Below, one piece after another: positions 8,882 through 16,874 of a stretch of DNA of 64,000 bases. The DNA is from Streptomyces sp. SID12501. GTDB lineage: Bacteria; Actinomycetota; Actinomycetes; Streptomycetales; Streptomycetaceae. A program made the position numbers and the translations under genes. The notes below the pieces were generated by a model that searched no databases, was not told the DNA's origin, and was given only the letters and a program-made list of their open reading frames with translations. The stretch is from contig NZ_JAAGLU010000018.1 in NCBI RefSeq assembly GCF_010550245.1, forward strand, positions 124,001 through 188,000, written 5' to 3'. Each line of letters opens with the position of its first letter. The stretch's first letter is position 1.

Positions 8882-9523
8882 CTACGTCGGCTGCTGCTCG
8901 GTGGCGACAATGCGCAGTGCCAGCGCCCTGACCGCCTCCAGGACGGACCGGGAGGGCAGCTGGGACAGCGGGCCTCCCTCCGCTCGCAGCGCGGTGACGA
9001 GCATGGTCGTACTGATCAGGGTGCGGACCGCGAGCGCCTGGGCCGCGTGCCGGGCCTTCGCCGCCCGGGGGCTGCGCGTGGTGCCCTCGGGCAGATAGTC
9101 GTAGCCACGCTGGATGTGCCGCTGCTCGAACTCGTCCCGCAGCACCTTGACGTTGCCGTTGGCCGAGGCGACCTGGACCTGGTAGAGCCGGGCCTCGTCG
9201 GGGTTGCGTTCCACCCACTCCCACACGGCGTCGATGACGCGGACCAGGCCCTCGGCGTCGCCCGGCTCGGACTCCGGACGGGCCGCTTCCACGACCGCGT
9301 TCAGCTGGTCGAAGACCCGACGCATGGCGAGTTCGAGGAGTTCGTCCTTGCCGTCGAAGTGGTAGTAGACGGCCGTGGGCACCACCTGGGCCTCGTCGGC
9401 GATGTCCTGGATGCTGGTCTCCGCGAAGCCGCTGCGGCCGAACACCCGCACGGCGGCGGTGATGATGTGCTGCCGCCGCGAGGGTCGGTGGGCGGGCTGC
9501 TTGCCGTTCTTCGTGGTGGCCAT
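8882..9523 (-). CDS. TetR/AcrR family transcriptional regulator
   Basis: A 213-residue repressor. The helix-turn-helix at about 20-65 includes TSIQDIADEA and the TetR signature AVYYHFDGKDELLE. The ligand domain is all-helical and unassigned. The ATG at 9523 is preferred because GGGAG sits just upstream; a second ATG is adjacent. It is divergent from a second TetR gene, with a 143-bp intergenic region holding the palindromic element at 9570. It is convergent with the SDR gene. A role as regulator of the surrounding acyl-CoA genes is inferred. Confidence 0.88.
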   Translation of the reverse strand: MATTKNGKQPAHRPSRRQHIITAAVRVFGRSGFAETSIQDIADEAQVVPTAVYYHFDGKDELLELAMRRVFDQLNAVVEAARPESEPGDAEGLVRVIDAVWEWVERNPDEARLYQVQVASANGNVKVLRDEFEQRHIQRGYDYLPEGTTRSPRAAKARHAAQALAVRTLISTTMLVTALRAEGGPLSQLPSRSVLEAVRALALRIVATEQQPT

Positions 9524-9569
9524 CATGCTCCCTGCCGGCTGCCGTGACCCCACGTCCGTGGGCGCTGCG

Positions 9570-9590
9570 TACTGACCAGTGTATCCAGTA
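9570..9590 (+). promoter_or_regulatory. Candidate TetR operator, copy 2
   Basis: A 21-bp imperfect palindrome beginning TACTG and ending CAGTA, between two divergent tetR genes. Same pattern (TACT/C-N12-CAGT) as the elements at 1138, 14003 and 30301. Position between regulator genes is typical of an autoregulatory operator. Confidence 0.55.
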
Positions 9591-9666
9591 AGTCCCAGGG
9601 GCCGTCCGCATAATTCCTGCTGCTCATTGGCCTCCGGCGTCCCGAGGTCCCGGCATACTTGACAGC

Positions 9667-10272
9667 ATGACGACATCCGGAACGCGCGCCGCTCACCGCC
9701 CCTCGCGCAAGCAGTGGGTGATCGAGGCGGCCACGGAGTTGTTCGCCACGCAGTCGCCGGACGAGGTGACGGTGGCCGACATCGCCGCTCGGGCCGAGAT
9801 GACCTCGGCGGCGGTGTACTACCACTTCTCCTCCAAGGACCAGGTCCTGGCGGCGGCCATGCGGGCGTTCGCCGCCGCGCTGCGCGAGCAGTTGCAGGCG
9901 ATCACGCAGGCCCACGAACCCGGCTCGGACATCGGAGCGTCCGTCACCACGCTGCTGGCCTGGATGGGCGAGTACCGGTCCGCCGCCACCGTGTTCTTCG
10001 TGTCGTCGGCCGGCATGAGCCAGGACGCGGAGGCGCTGCGCCAGGAGAGCCGTACGGAGTTGCTGGAGGAGCTGGTGCGGCTGATCCGCAAGGCCCGCAC
10101 GTCCGTCACCGACGCCGAGGCGGCGGTGATCGGCCTGGGCCTGCTGGCGCTGCTGGAGACCGCGGCGATCTCGCAGGTCCGGGGTGACGACGTGTACCGG
10201 TCGCTGGGGCACCGTTCCTTCGTCCGCGAGGTCGGCGATCTCGCGGAGCGGATCACCGACCCGGCCACATAG
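9667..10272 (+). CDS. TetR/AcrR family transcriptional regulator
   Basis: A 201-residue regulator with an N-terminal HTH (about 15-60) including VTVADIAARA and SAAVYYHFSSKDQVL. It differs clearly from its divergent neighbour in the C-terminal ligand domain, so the two probably sense different molecules. The sequence just before the ATG has no good ribosome site, and a leaderless or weakly translated message is possible. Convergent with the E2 gene. Confidence 0.86.
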   Translation: MTTSGTRAAHRPSRKQWVIEAATELFATQSPDEVTVADIAARAEMTSAAVYYHFSSKDQVLAAAMRAFAAALREQLQAITQAHEPGSDIGASVTTLLAWMGEYRSAATVFFVSSAGMSQDAEALRQESRTELLEELVRLIRKARTSVTDAEAAVIGLGLLALLETAAISQVRGDDVYRSLGHRSFVREVGDLAERITDPAT

Positions 10273-10307
10273 GCCTCGCGGACTTCGGTTACCTCGGTTA
10301 CCTCGGA

Positions 10308-11861
10308 TCACACCAACAGGCGGAGGGGCTTGCTCAGCAGCTCGCCGACCGTGCGGAGGTATTCGGCGGCGGGTGCCCCGTCGACGGCGCGGTGGTCGAA
10401 GGTGAGGCTCAGGGTGAGCACCCGCGTCCGCAGCGGCCTGTCGTCCACCCACTCGACACCGTCCCTGAGCCTGCCCACCCCGAGGATCCCGACATTGCCG
10501 GGATTGATCACGGGAGTGAAGAAGTCGACGCCGTAGCCGCCGAGCGAGGTGACGGTGAAAGTGGCCCCTTCCAGTTGGGCGGGGGAGATCCGCCCCTCCC
10601 GCGCGGCCTGGGCCAGGGCCTTGGACCGGCGGGCGATCTCGGGCAGCGGCAGTGTCACCGCGTCCTCGATCACGGGCACCATGAGGCCGCCCGGAACGGC
10701 CACGGCGAAGCCCAGGTGGATACCTTCGAGGAGATGGATGCCGTCCTCCCGCACCGTCGCGTTGAGCAGCGGGTGCTCGCGCAGGGCGAGGGCGGCGGCC
10801 TTCAGCAGGAAGTCGTTGAGGCTGGGCACCGGCAGCTCGCTGTCGGCCCACTCCTCCTTGAGTCGGTCCCGCAGGGACACCACGGCGTCCATCCGCACCT
10901 CGTAGCCGTGCGTCAGCTGGGCCATCTCCTGGAGGCTGGCGTGCATCCTGCGGGCGATCGTGCCGCGCATCCCGGTGAGCGGGAGGACGTCGCCGGGCTG
11001 CGGAGCCGCCGCGTTACGGCGGACAGGCGCCGGAGTGACGGCGTCGAGGTCGGACCGACGGATCCGGCCGCCGGGCCCCGTGCCGTTCACCTCGGAGAGG
11101 TCGATGTCCCGTTCCTTCGCCAGCTTGCGGACCAGCGGCGAGGAAGGGGTGACGCCCGGCGGAACCGGAGCGACGAGGTCGGCGGGGAGCGCCGCGAGGA
11201 ACTCCTCCACGTCCTCGGAGACGATCCGGCCGCCCGGCCCCGTGCCGCGTACGGCGGCGAGGTCGATGTCGGCGACCCCGGCGACGCGCCGGGCGTTCGG
11301 AGAGGACAGCAGCCGGTGACCGTTGCCGTTCGCGGAGGGCGCCGCGGCGGCAGCGCCGGTCCGGGGGGCCGCACCCGTGCTCGTGAGGGGCGACGGGGCG
11401 CCCGTACCCACAGCGGCGCCGGTGGCAGGAACGGCGGTCGCAACCCCGCCGCCCCCGTCCGGGGCAGGCGCGGCAGTCGTACCCGCACCGCCGACGCGGG
11501 CGGGCGGCGCGCCCAGGCCCACGGGGCCACCGTTCGGGGCGGAACCTGCGACCGGGTCCGCGCCGGACCCGGACCCGGCGGGCATCGGCGTACCCCCCGG
11601 CTCCGGTGGCTGCTCGCCCTCGGCGAGCAGCCAGCCGATGAGAGCCCCGGCCGGCAGGGTGGCGCCCGCCGGGACCACAGGGTGGAACAGTCCCCCGGCC
11701 TCCGCCTCGACATCCACGTCGACCTTGTCGGTGGCCAGCCGCAGCAGCGCGTCGCCCTCGGCGACGGCCGTGCCGGTGGACACCAGCCATTCGTCGATCG
11801 TGCCTTCCTGCATGGTCAGGCCGATCTTCGGCAGCAGAACCTCGACCGCCACGTCGGTCAC
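10308..11861 (-). CDS. 2-oxoacid dehydrogenase complex E2 (dihydrolipoamide acyltransferase) with two E3/E1-binding domains
   Basis: A 517-residue acyltransferase. Order: lipoyl domain (1-80, lipoyl Lys46 in ATDKVD), Ala/Pro/Gly-rich linker (about 90-165), a first peripheral-subunit-binding domain (about 165-200, GTGPGGRI), a second such domain (about 212-248, again GTGPGGRI), and the catalytic CAT domain with FDHRAVDG (His490, Asp494). Two binding domains are unusual, since most E2s carry one. The GTG start overlaps the E1beta stop. With the two genes upstream it forms a complete E1-E2 operon; no E3 (lipoamide dehydrogenase) gene is in the window. Confidence 0.9.
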   Translation of the reverse strand: MTDVAVEVLLPKIGLTMQEGTIDEWLVSTGTAVAEGDALLRLATDKVDVDVEAEAGGLFHPVVPAGATLPAGALIGWLLAEGEQPPEPGGTPMPAGSGSGADPVAGSAPNGGPVGLGAPPARVGGAGTTAAPAPDGGGGVATAVPATGAAVGTGAPSPLTSTGAAPRTGAAAAAPSANGNGHRLLSSPNARRVAGVADIDLAAVRGTGPGGRIVSEDVEEFLAALPADLVAPVPPGVTPSSPLVRKLAKERDIDLSEVNGTGPGGRIRRSDLDAVTPAPVRRNAAAPQPGDVLPLTGMRGTIARRMHASLQEMAQLTHGYEVRMDAVVSLRDRLKEEWADSELPVPSLNDFLLKAAALALREHPLLNATVREDGIHLLEGIHLGFAVAVPGGLMVPVIEDAVTLPLPEIARRSKALAQAAREGRISPAQLEGATFTVTSLGGYGVDFFTPVINPGNVGILGVGRLRDGVEWVDDRPLRTRVLTLSLTFDHRAVDGAPAAEYLRTVGELLSKPLRLLV

Positions 11862-12898
11862 GACCTTTCGAGGAGACGCCGGCAGCCCTGGGCGATACGG
11901 GCGCGATCGGGCACGTACGCCTTCTCCAGGACGGGGGAGAAGGGGACCGGCGAGAAGGGGGCGCCGATGCGCAGGACCGGCGCGTCGAGGTAGTCGAAGA
12001 CGACGTCCTGGATCTGGGCGGCGATCTCCGCCCCGAGCCCGCCGAAGGTGACGGCCTCGTGCACCACGAGCACGCGGTTGGTGCGGCGGACGGAGGCGAA
12101 CATCGTCTCGGTGTCCAGCGGCTGCACGGTCCGGGGGTCGATCACCTCGATCTCCACGCCCTCGGCGGCGAGTTCGTCGGCCGCCGCGAGGGCCTCCCCC
12201 ACCATCCGGCCGAGGGCGATCACGGTGACGTCGGAGCCCTGCCGCGCGGTGTGCGCCTGCCCCAGCGGAATGCCGTAGATCTCCTCGGGCACCTCCCCGG
12301 TGCTGCCGAGCAGGACCTTGTTGAGCATCACGACGACCGGATTGTCGTCCCGGATGGCCGAGACGGTCAGGCCCTTGGCGGTGTACGCGTCGCTCGGCAT
12401 CACCACCTTGAGGCCGGGCACATGGGCCAGCCACGCCTCCAGGCTCTGGCTGTGCTGGGCCGCCGCGCCGAGGCCTGCGCCGGAGGCGGTGGTGATGGTG
12501 AGCGGCACGGACAGGCCGCCGCCGAACATGTACTTCATCTTGGCCGCCTGGTTGACGATCTGGTCGAGGCAGACGCCGATGAAGTCCATGAACATCAGGT
12601 CGACGACAGGTCGCAGACCCCTGGCGGCGGCTCCCACACCCAGGCCGACCAGGGCAGCCTCGGAGATCGGGGTGTCGATCATGCGGCGGGGGCCGAACTC
12701 GTCGAGCAGGTTGTCGAACATGCGGAACACTCCGCCGTATCCGGCGACGTCCTCGCCCGCGACGAACACGTTCTCGTCCTCGCGCATGGCCTGCGCGAGG
12801 CCCTCGTTGAAGGCCTTGACGTAGGTGAGTTTGCGCGTGGCGACGGCCGGCGCTCCGTTGGTGGTGGTCGTGACGGTCGTGGCTGTCATGGCGGTCAT
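11858..12898 (-). CDS. 2-oxoacid dehydrogenase E1 beta subunit (acetoin/pyruvate type)
   Basis: A 346-residue transketolase-like subunit that, with E1alpha, forms the TPP-dependent decarboxylase. The region around EDVAGYGGVFRMF and the DTPISE segment are typical of the family, and the C-terminal transketolase domain ends in HEAV...GGLGAEI. The start is set by the ATGA overlap with E1alpha; a second ATG nine bases inside is possible. Sequence style is closest to acetoin dehydrogenase or branched-chain/pyruvate E1beta, which cannot be told apart by eye. Confidence 0.9.
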   Translation of the reverse strand: MTAMTATTVTTTTNGAPAVATRKLTYVKAFNEGLAQAMREDENVFVAGEDVAGYGGVFRMFDNLLDEFGPRRMIDTPISEAALVGLGVGAAARGLRPVVDLMFMDFIGVCLDQIVNQAAKMKYMFGGGLSVPLTITTASGAGLGAAAQHSQSLEAWLAHVPGLKVVMPSDAYTAKGLTVSAIRDDNPVVVMLNKVLLGSTGEVPEEIYGIPLGQAHTARQGSDVTVIALGRMVGEALAAADELAAEGVEIEVIDPRTVQPLDTETMFASVRRTNRVLVVHEAVTFGGLGAEIAAQIQDVVFDYLDAPVLRIGAPFSPVPFSPVLEKAYVPDRARIAQGCRRLLERS

Positions 12899-13959
12899 CC
12901 CGAGTAGACGTTGAGCAGCAGGTCGGCGGGGTCGGGCAGCGGGCTCGCCTCGGCGTACGCGATGGCCTCGGCGATCTCGTCGCGGGTGCGCTGCCATACG
13001 TCGTCCAGCTCCGTACGGGTCGCGGTGCCGTCGGCGACCGCACGGGCCTCGATCAGGTCGATGGGGTCGCGGGTCCTCCACTCGGCGACCTCCTCGGCCG
13101 AGCGGTAGGGGTGCCGCAGGCCCTTGACGCCTTGGTGGTCGAAGAAGCGGTAGGTCTTGGCCTCGATCATCATCGGGCCCTCGCCACGCCGGGCCCGTTC
13201 TACGGCCTCGACGGCGGCTCGGTGGACGGCGACCGCGTCCATGCCGTCGACGATCACACTGGGCATGCCGTAGGCGGCGGCCCGGTCGGCGACATCGGTG
13301 AGCAGCATGTGCGCGGACTGCGGGGTGAACTCGGCGTAGCCGTTGTTCTCGCAGACGAAGACCACGGGCAGGCCCAGGATCGCGGCCATGTTGGCGCCCT
13401 CGTGCCAGGCGCCGATGTTGGTGGCACCGTCACCGAAGAAGGTCACGGCGACGTTGTCCTCACCCTTGTAGCGGGCGGCGAAGGCGGCGCCCACGGCGAT
13501 CGGGACGCCGGCTCCGACGATGCCGTTGGCGCCGAGCATGCCGCGGGTGAGGTCGTTGATGTGCATGCTCCCGCCGCGGCCGAGGCAGGCGCCGGTGACC
13601 CGGCCGTACAACTCGGCGTACATCTCGCGGAAGCCGACGCCCTTGGCCACGGCGTGTCCGTGGCCACGATGGGTGGAGGTGATCTGGTCGTCGTCGCGCA
13701 GGGCTGTCATCACGCCGGCGGCCACGGCTTCCTGACCGACATAGAGGTGCAGGAATCCGGGCAGCTTGCCCGCCTCCATGAGTTTGCCCGCCTCGGTCTC
13801 GAACAGCCGGATGCGCACCATGCGCTCGTGCAGGTCCTTGATGACCCGCGGGCTGATCTGTTCGCTGACCGGCGGGTTCACCTGCGGGGTTACCTGCGGG
13901 GTTACCTGCGGGGTTACCTGCGGGGATTTCTTCGACGCCGTCGACGCTCGTTGAGCCAT
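12895..13959 (-). CDS. 2-oxoacid dehydrogenase E1 alpha subunit (acetoin dehydrogenase-like)
   Basis: A 354-residue TPP-binding subunit. THRGHGHAVAKG, GRGGSMH, MLGANGIVGAG and the TPP/Mg motif GDGATNIG...CENNGYAE are intact and most like acetoin dehydrogenase AcoA. The likely reaction is oxidative cleavage of a 2-oxoacid or acyloin with transfer to E2. The N-terminal tail (about 12-35) is a low-complexity QVTP repeat encoded by a 12-bp tandem repeat. The ATG at 13959 has AAGGGG six bases upstream. A candidate TetR operator lies 45 bases upstream. Confidence 0.9.
   Translation of the reverse strand: MAQRASTASKKSPQVTPQVTPQVTPQVNPPVSEQISPRVIKDLHERMVRIRLFETEAGKLMEAGKLPGFLHLYVGQEAVAAGVMTALRDDDQITSTHRGHGHAVAKGVGFREMYAELYGRVTGACLGRGGSMHINDLTRGMLGANGIVGAGVPIAVGAAFAARYKGEDNVAVTFFGDGATNIGAWHEGANMAAILGLPVVFVCENNGYAEFTPQSAHMLLTDVADRAAAYGMPSVIVDGMDAVAVHRAAVEAVERARRGEGPMMIEAKTYRFFDHQGVKGLRHPYRSAEEVAEWRTRDPIDLIEARAVADGTATRTELDDVWQRTRDEIAEAIAYAEASPLPDPADLLLNVYSG
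13880..13927 (+). repeat. 12-bp tandem repeat, four units
   Basis: Four consecutive copies of ACCTGCGGGGTT (last unit ends AT) inside the 5' end of the E1alpha gene. They encode the QVTP repeat on the minus strand. Unit number is likely to vary between strains by slippage. Confidence 0.9.
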
Positions 13960-14002
13960 CGTCCGCCCCTTCGTCCGAGGGAGGTTGCCAAGCAATCGGA
14001 CT

Positions 14003-14023
14003 TACTTGTACTGGTCTACAGTA
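14003..14023 (+). promoter_or_regulatory. Candidate TetR operator, copy 3
   Basis: A 21-bp element beginning TACTT and ending CAGTA, 45 bp upstream of the E1alpha start. It sits in an AT-rich stretch where the promoter of the E1-E2 operon is expected. Matches the elements at 1138, 9570 and 30301. Confidence 0.5.
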
Positions 14024-14055
14024 ACCAGCTTGGGGCACCTTACTGAACAGCGTCT

Positions 14056-14541
14056 CTAATTACTATGCCCTTGACCCGGGTTGCCGCCCCGCGCGTCCAC
14101 CAACTCCACGGCATTGCCCTCCGGATCAGCCCAGAAGCTGATCCGCCGACCGCGCGCGAGGACGACGGCCGGGTCCGACAGCGGCCGGGCGCCCGCAGTC
14201 GACAGCGCCGCCACCACCGGGTCCAAGCCGTCCAGATGGAAGGTGAGATACGCCAGCCCCGGGCGCCCGGCCGACAAGGGGGGCGCATACGCCGAGACCG
14301 GGACCGGCCCCTGGTCCGACCCCTGGTCCGGCCGGGGAAGGATCAACTTGACACACCCCCCGGAGGGCACCCGCAGCCAGACCACCAGAAGCTCGCCGCC
14401 GAGCCCGGCCGGACCTCCGATCGACTCCGGTACGCGCGAGCGGCGCTCGACCCGGCAGCCGATGACGTCGCAGTAGAAGCGCTCCATCAGCCGCACGTCC
14501 CGCACCACCACTCCCACCTCGAACGGCAGGGTCATGACCAT
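14056..14541 (-). CDS. VOC (glyoxalase/extradiol dioxygenase fold) protein
   Basis: A 161-residue protein of the vicinal-oxygen-chelate superfamily. The paired beta-alpha-beta modules are seen in FEVGVVVRDVRLMERFY at the start and YLTFHLDGLD followed by FWADPEGNAVELVD at the end. This matches lactoylglutathione lyase or methylmalonyl-CoA epimerase-like proteins. The family's His/Glu ligands are not all obvious. The start is uncertain: ATGs at 14556, 14541 and 14535 are in frame, and GGGGTGG fits the middle one. It is divergent from the first Rieske oxygenase. Confidence 0.75.
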   Translation of the reverse strand: MVMTLPFEVGVVVRDVRLMERFYCDVIGCRVERRSRVPESIGGPAGLGGELLVVWLRVPSGGCVKLILPRPDQGSDQGPVPVSAYAPPLSAGRPGLAYLTFHLDGLDPVVAALSTAGARPLSDPAVVLARGRRISFWADPEGNAVELVDARGGNPGQGHSN

Positions 14542-14690
14542 CACACCCACCCCCATGACACACCGGGCGACGACTTCGACACTTTCTATTGACAGAGCAC
14601 ACTAAGTCCTGTTGTCGTTTCGGACACAACCCAGCCGTCGCATTCCGAAGCCGGTCACCGGCTCGCGGCTGGAAGGATTGTGAGGACATC

Positions 14691-15998
14691 GTGGTCCAGA
14701 CCAGTTCACCGGAGCTTCGGGAACCAGGTACTGAGCGCAGGTCGCCGACCTCGGCCCCGTCTGCCGCCCCGACCCCCGAATACTCGTCGTGGATCAGCCA
14801 GGACCGGTCCACCGACGCGGCGTCCGAGACGATGCGGCGGGAGGCCGCCGAGCTCGTCGAGCGGGTGATGGCGCACTACCGCGCCAACACCACGCACGAG
14901 GCCGACGGCCAGTGGACGGAACCCGTGGCCAACTACCTCGACGCCGACCGCTGGCAGCGCGAGACGGACGCCGTCCACCGGAGCGTCCCTCTTCCGCTCG
15001 CCATGTCCGCCGAGCTGCCCGGACCGAACACCTACAAGGCGATCGACGTGCTCGGCATCCCCGTGCTGATCACCCGCGACCGGCAGGGCACCGTACACGC
15101 GATGATCAACGCGTGCCGGCACCGGGGAGCCAAGCTCCTCGAACCCGGCTGCGGGGTCTCGAAGCGGATCACCTGCCCTTACCACTCCTGGTCCTACGAC
15201 CTGGCCGGGGAGCTGCGGGGCGTGTACGCCGAGAAGACCTTCGGCGGGGTTCCGCGCGAGGGCCGCAGCCTCATCAGGCTCCCGGCCGGAGAACGCGCGG
15301 GCATCGTCTTCGTCTCACTGGACCCGGCGGCCGAACCCGACCTGGACGACTGGCTGGGCGATCTGCTGCCGCTGCTGGAGGGCCTCCGGCTGGCGGAGTG
15401 CCACCACTACTCCACCAGCGCGCTGACCAGTCCGAACTGGAAGGTCACCCTCGACGGGTATCTGGAGACGTACCACTTCGCCTCGCTGCACCCGAAGACG
15501 GTGTTCGAGACGAACCTCTCCAACATGATGGCCCACGACACCTGGGGCCCCCACCAGCGCATCGCGCCCGCCCTGCGCCCCATCGCGCAGGCGGTCGACC
15601 TGCCGCCGGACCAGCGGGACCCCGGGGAGTGTGTCGGCCCCATCTACTGGCTCTTCCCGGGCCTCGCCATCGCCGGCGGCTGGCGCCAGAAGATCGCCGT
15701 GTCCCTGGTACTCCCCCGGACGGCTACCGAGTCGGTGACCCAGCAGATCATCCTGCTGCGCGAACCGGCGGTCACCGACGAGGAACGCCAGACCGCCGAC
15801 AGGTTCGGCGAGTGGTTCCACGAGGTGGTTCGTGACGAGGACTACGCGACCACCTACGGAGTCCAGCAGGGTCTGAAGGCCCTGGCCGGCACCGATTTCG
15901 TCTTCGGACGCAACGAGCCCGGACTCCAGCACCTGCACCGCACCATTCACCAGCACCTGGACAGTGGCGCAACAGCAGCCCCCAGAGCCGCCAGGTGA
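14691..15998 (+). CDS. Rieske non-haem iron oxygenase, alpha subunit (first)
   Basis: A 435-residue terminal oxygenase that would insert O2 into a ring or demethylate/hydroxylate an aromatic or alicyclic acid. The Rieske 2Fe-2S ligands are C142, H144, C162 and H165 (CRHRG...CPYHSW). The mononuclear iron site is in the LETYHFASLHP stretch near 255-265. The GTG at 14691 with GAGG five bases upstream is chosen; an upstream ATG at 14589 would add 34 poorly conserved residues. No beta subunit gene follows, so it is probably an alpha3-type enzyme. Coupled to the next SDR. Confidence 0.9.
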   Translation: MVQTSSPELREPGTERRSPTSAPSAAPTPEYSSWISQDRSTDAASETMRREAAELVERVMAHYRANTTHEADGQWTEPVANYLDADRWQRETDAVHRSVPLPLAMSAELPGPNTYKAIDVLGIPVLITRDRQGTVHAMINACRHRGAKLLEPGCGVSKRITCPYHSWSYDLAGELRGVYAEKTFGGVPREGRSLIRLPAGERAGIVFVSLDPAAEPDLDDWLGDLLPLLEGLRLAECHHYSTSALTSPNWKVTLDGYLETYHFASLHPKTVFETNLSNMMAHDTWGPHQRIAPALRPIAQAVDLPPDQRDPGECVGPIYWLFPGLAIAGGWRQKIAVSLVLPRTATESVTQQIILLREPAVTDEERQTADRFGEWFHEVVRDEDYATTYGVQQGLKALAGTDFVFGRNEPGLQHLHRTIHQHLDSGATAAPRAAR

Positions 15999-16027
15999 GC
16001 AACCAACAAGACTCGCGGGAGAACACC

Positions 16028-16819
16028 ATGGTGGCTACGGGCAGCCTCGACGGACGTGTCGCGGTGATCACGGGCAGCACGCGCAGTATCGGCCGCGCCA
16101 TCGCCGAGGCCTTCCTGGCCGACGGCGCGACGGTCGTCGTCAGCGGCCGTTCCGAACTCAAGGGAAAGCAGGCCCTGGAGGAGATGGGCGCCGGGGACCG
16201 GGCCGTCTTCCACCCCTGCGACGCGAACAGCCAGGAGGACATCGAGGGCCTCGCCGACTTCGCCGCCGAGCGCTTCGGCAGGCTCGACATCTGGGTCAAC
16301 AACGTGGGCGGCAGCTCCGGCTTCGCCCCGATCCACCAGCTCAGCGACGAGGCGTGGCACGACGCCCTCAACCTGAACATCAACGGCTACTTCTACGGCA
16401 CCCGCCGGGCACTGCCGAAGATGCTGGAGGGCGGCTGGGGCCGCATCATCAACATCTCGTCGGTGGAGGGCAAGCAGGCCAACAAGCCCGCGATCAGCCA
16501 CTACATCACCAACAAGCACGCCATCCACGGCCTGACCAAGGCGACCGCCTTCGAGTACGGCACCCAGGGCATCACCTGCAACGCCATCTGTCCCGGCGCC
16601 GTCGACACCGACCTCATGCGGGCCGCGGGTCCCGCCGCGGCGGAGGCCGAGGGCATCTCGTACGAGGAGTGGCTGGGCCGGTTCGCCGAGCATGCCGCCA
16701 CCAAGCAGATCACCACGGTGGAGCAGGTCGCGGCGGTCGCGGCACTGCTCGCGAGCGAGGCGGGCGCGGGTATCACCGGCACGCTGATCAGCGTCGACGG
16801 CGGTACGGCACAGTGGTAG
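16028..16819 (+). CDS. Short-chain dehydrogenase/reductase
   Basis: A 263-residue SDR. Motifs: the GSTRSIGRAI cofactor loop, NNVGG in place of NNAG, the active-site ISS...YITNK set, and the C-terminal VDGG. It follows the Rieske oxygenase, so it could oxidise a cis-diol or hydroxy product of that enzyme; this is inferred from position. The ATG with GGGAGA upstream is preferred. A GTG at 15995 that overlaps the oxygenase stop (GTGA) is also in frame and would add 11 residues. Confidence 0.88.
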   Translation: MVATGSLDGRVAVITGSTRSIGRAIAEAFLADGATVVVSGRSELKGKQALEEMGAGDRAVFHPCDANSQEDIEGLADFAAERFGRLDIWVNNVGGSSGFAPIHQLSDEAWHDALNLNINGYFYGTRRALPKMLEGGWGRIINISSVEGKQANKPAISHYITNKHAIHGLTKATAFEYGTQGITCNAICPGAVDTDLMRAAGPAAAEAEGISYEEWLGRFAEHAATKQITTVEQVAAVAALLASEAGAGITGTLISVDGGTAQW

Positions 16820-16874
16820 GCGGGGCAGTGGCAGACGGGCCAGGCGCGGGTACGGACGGCGGGAGACCTCGGTC

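Noticed and set aside
13880..13927. CRISPR-like tandem repeat
   Set aside because: Units are 12 bp and directly adjacent with no spacers, and they stay in frame in the E1alpha gene.
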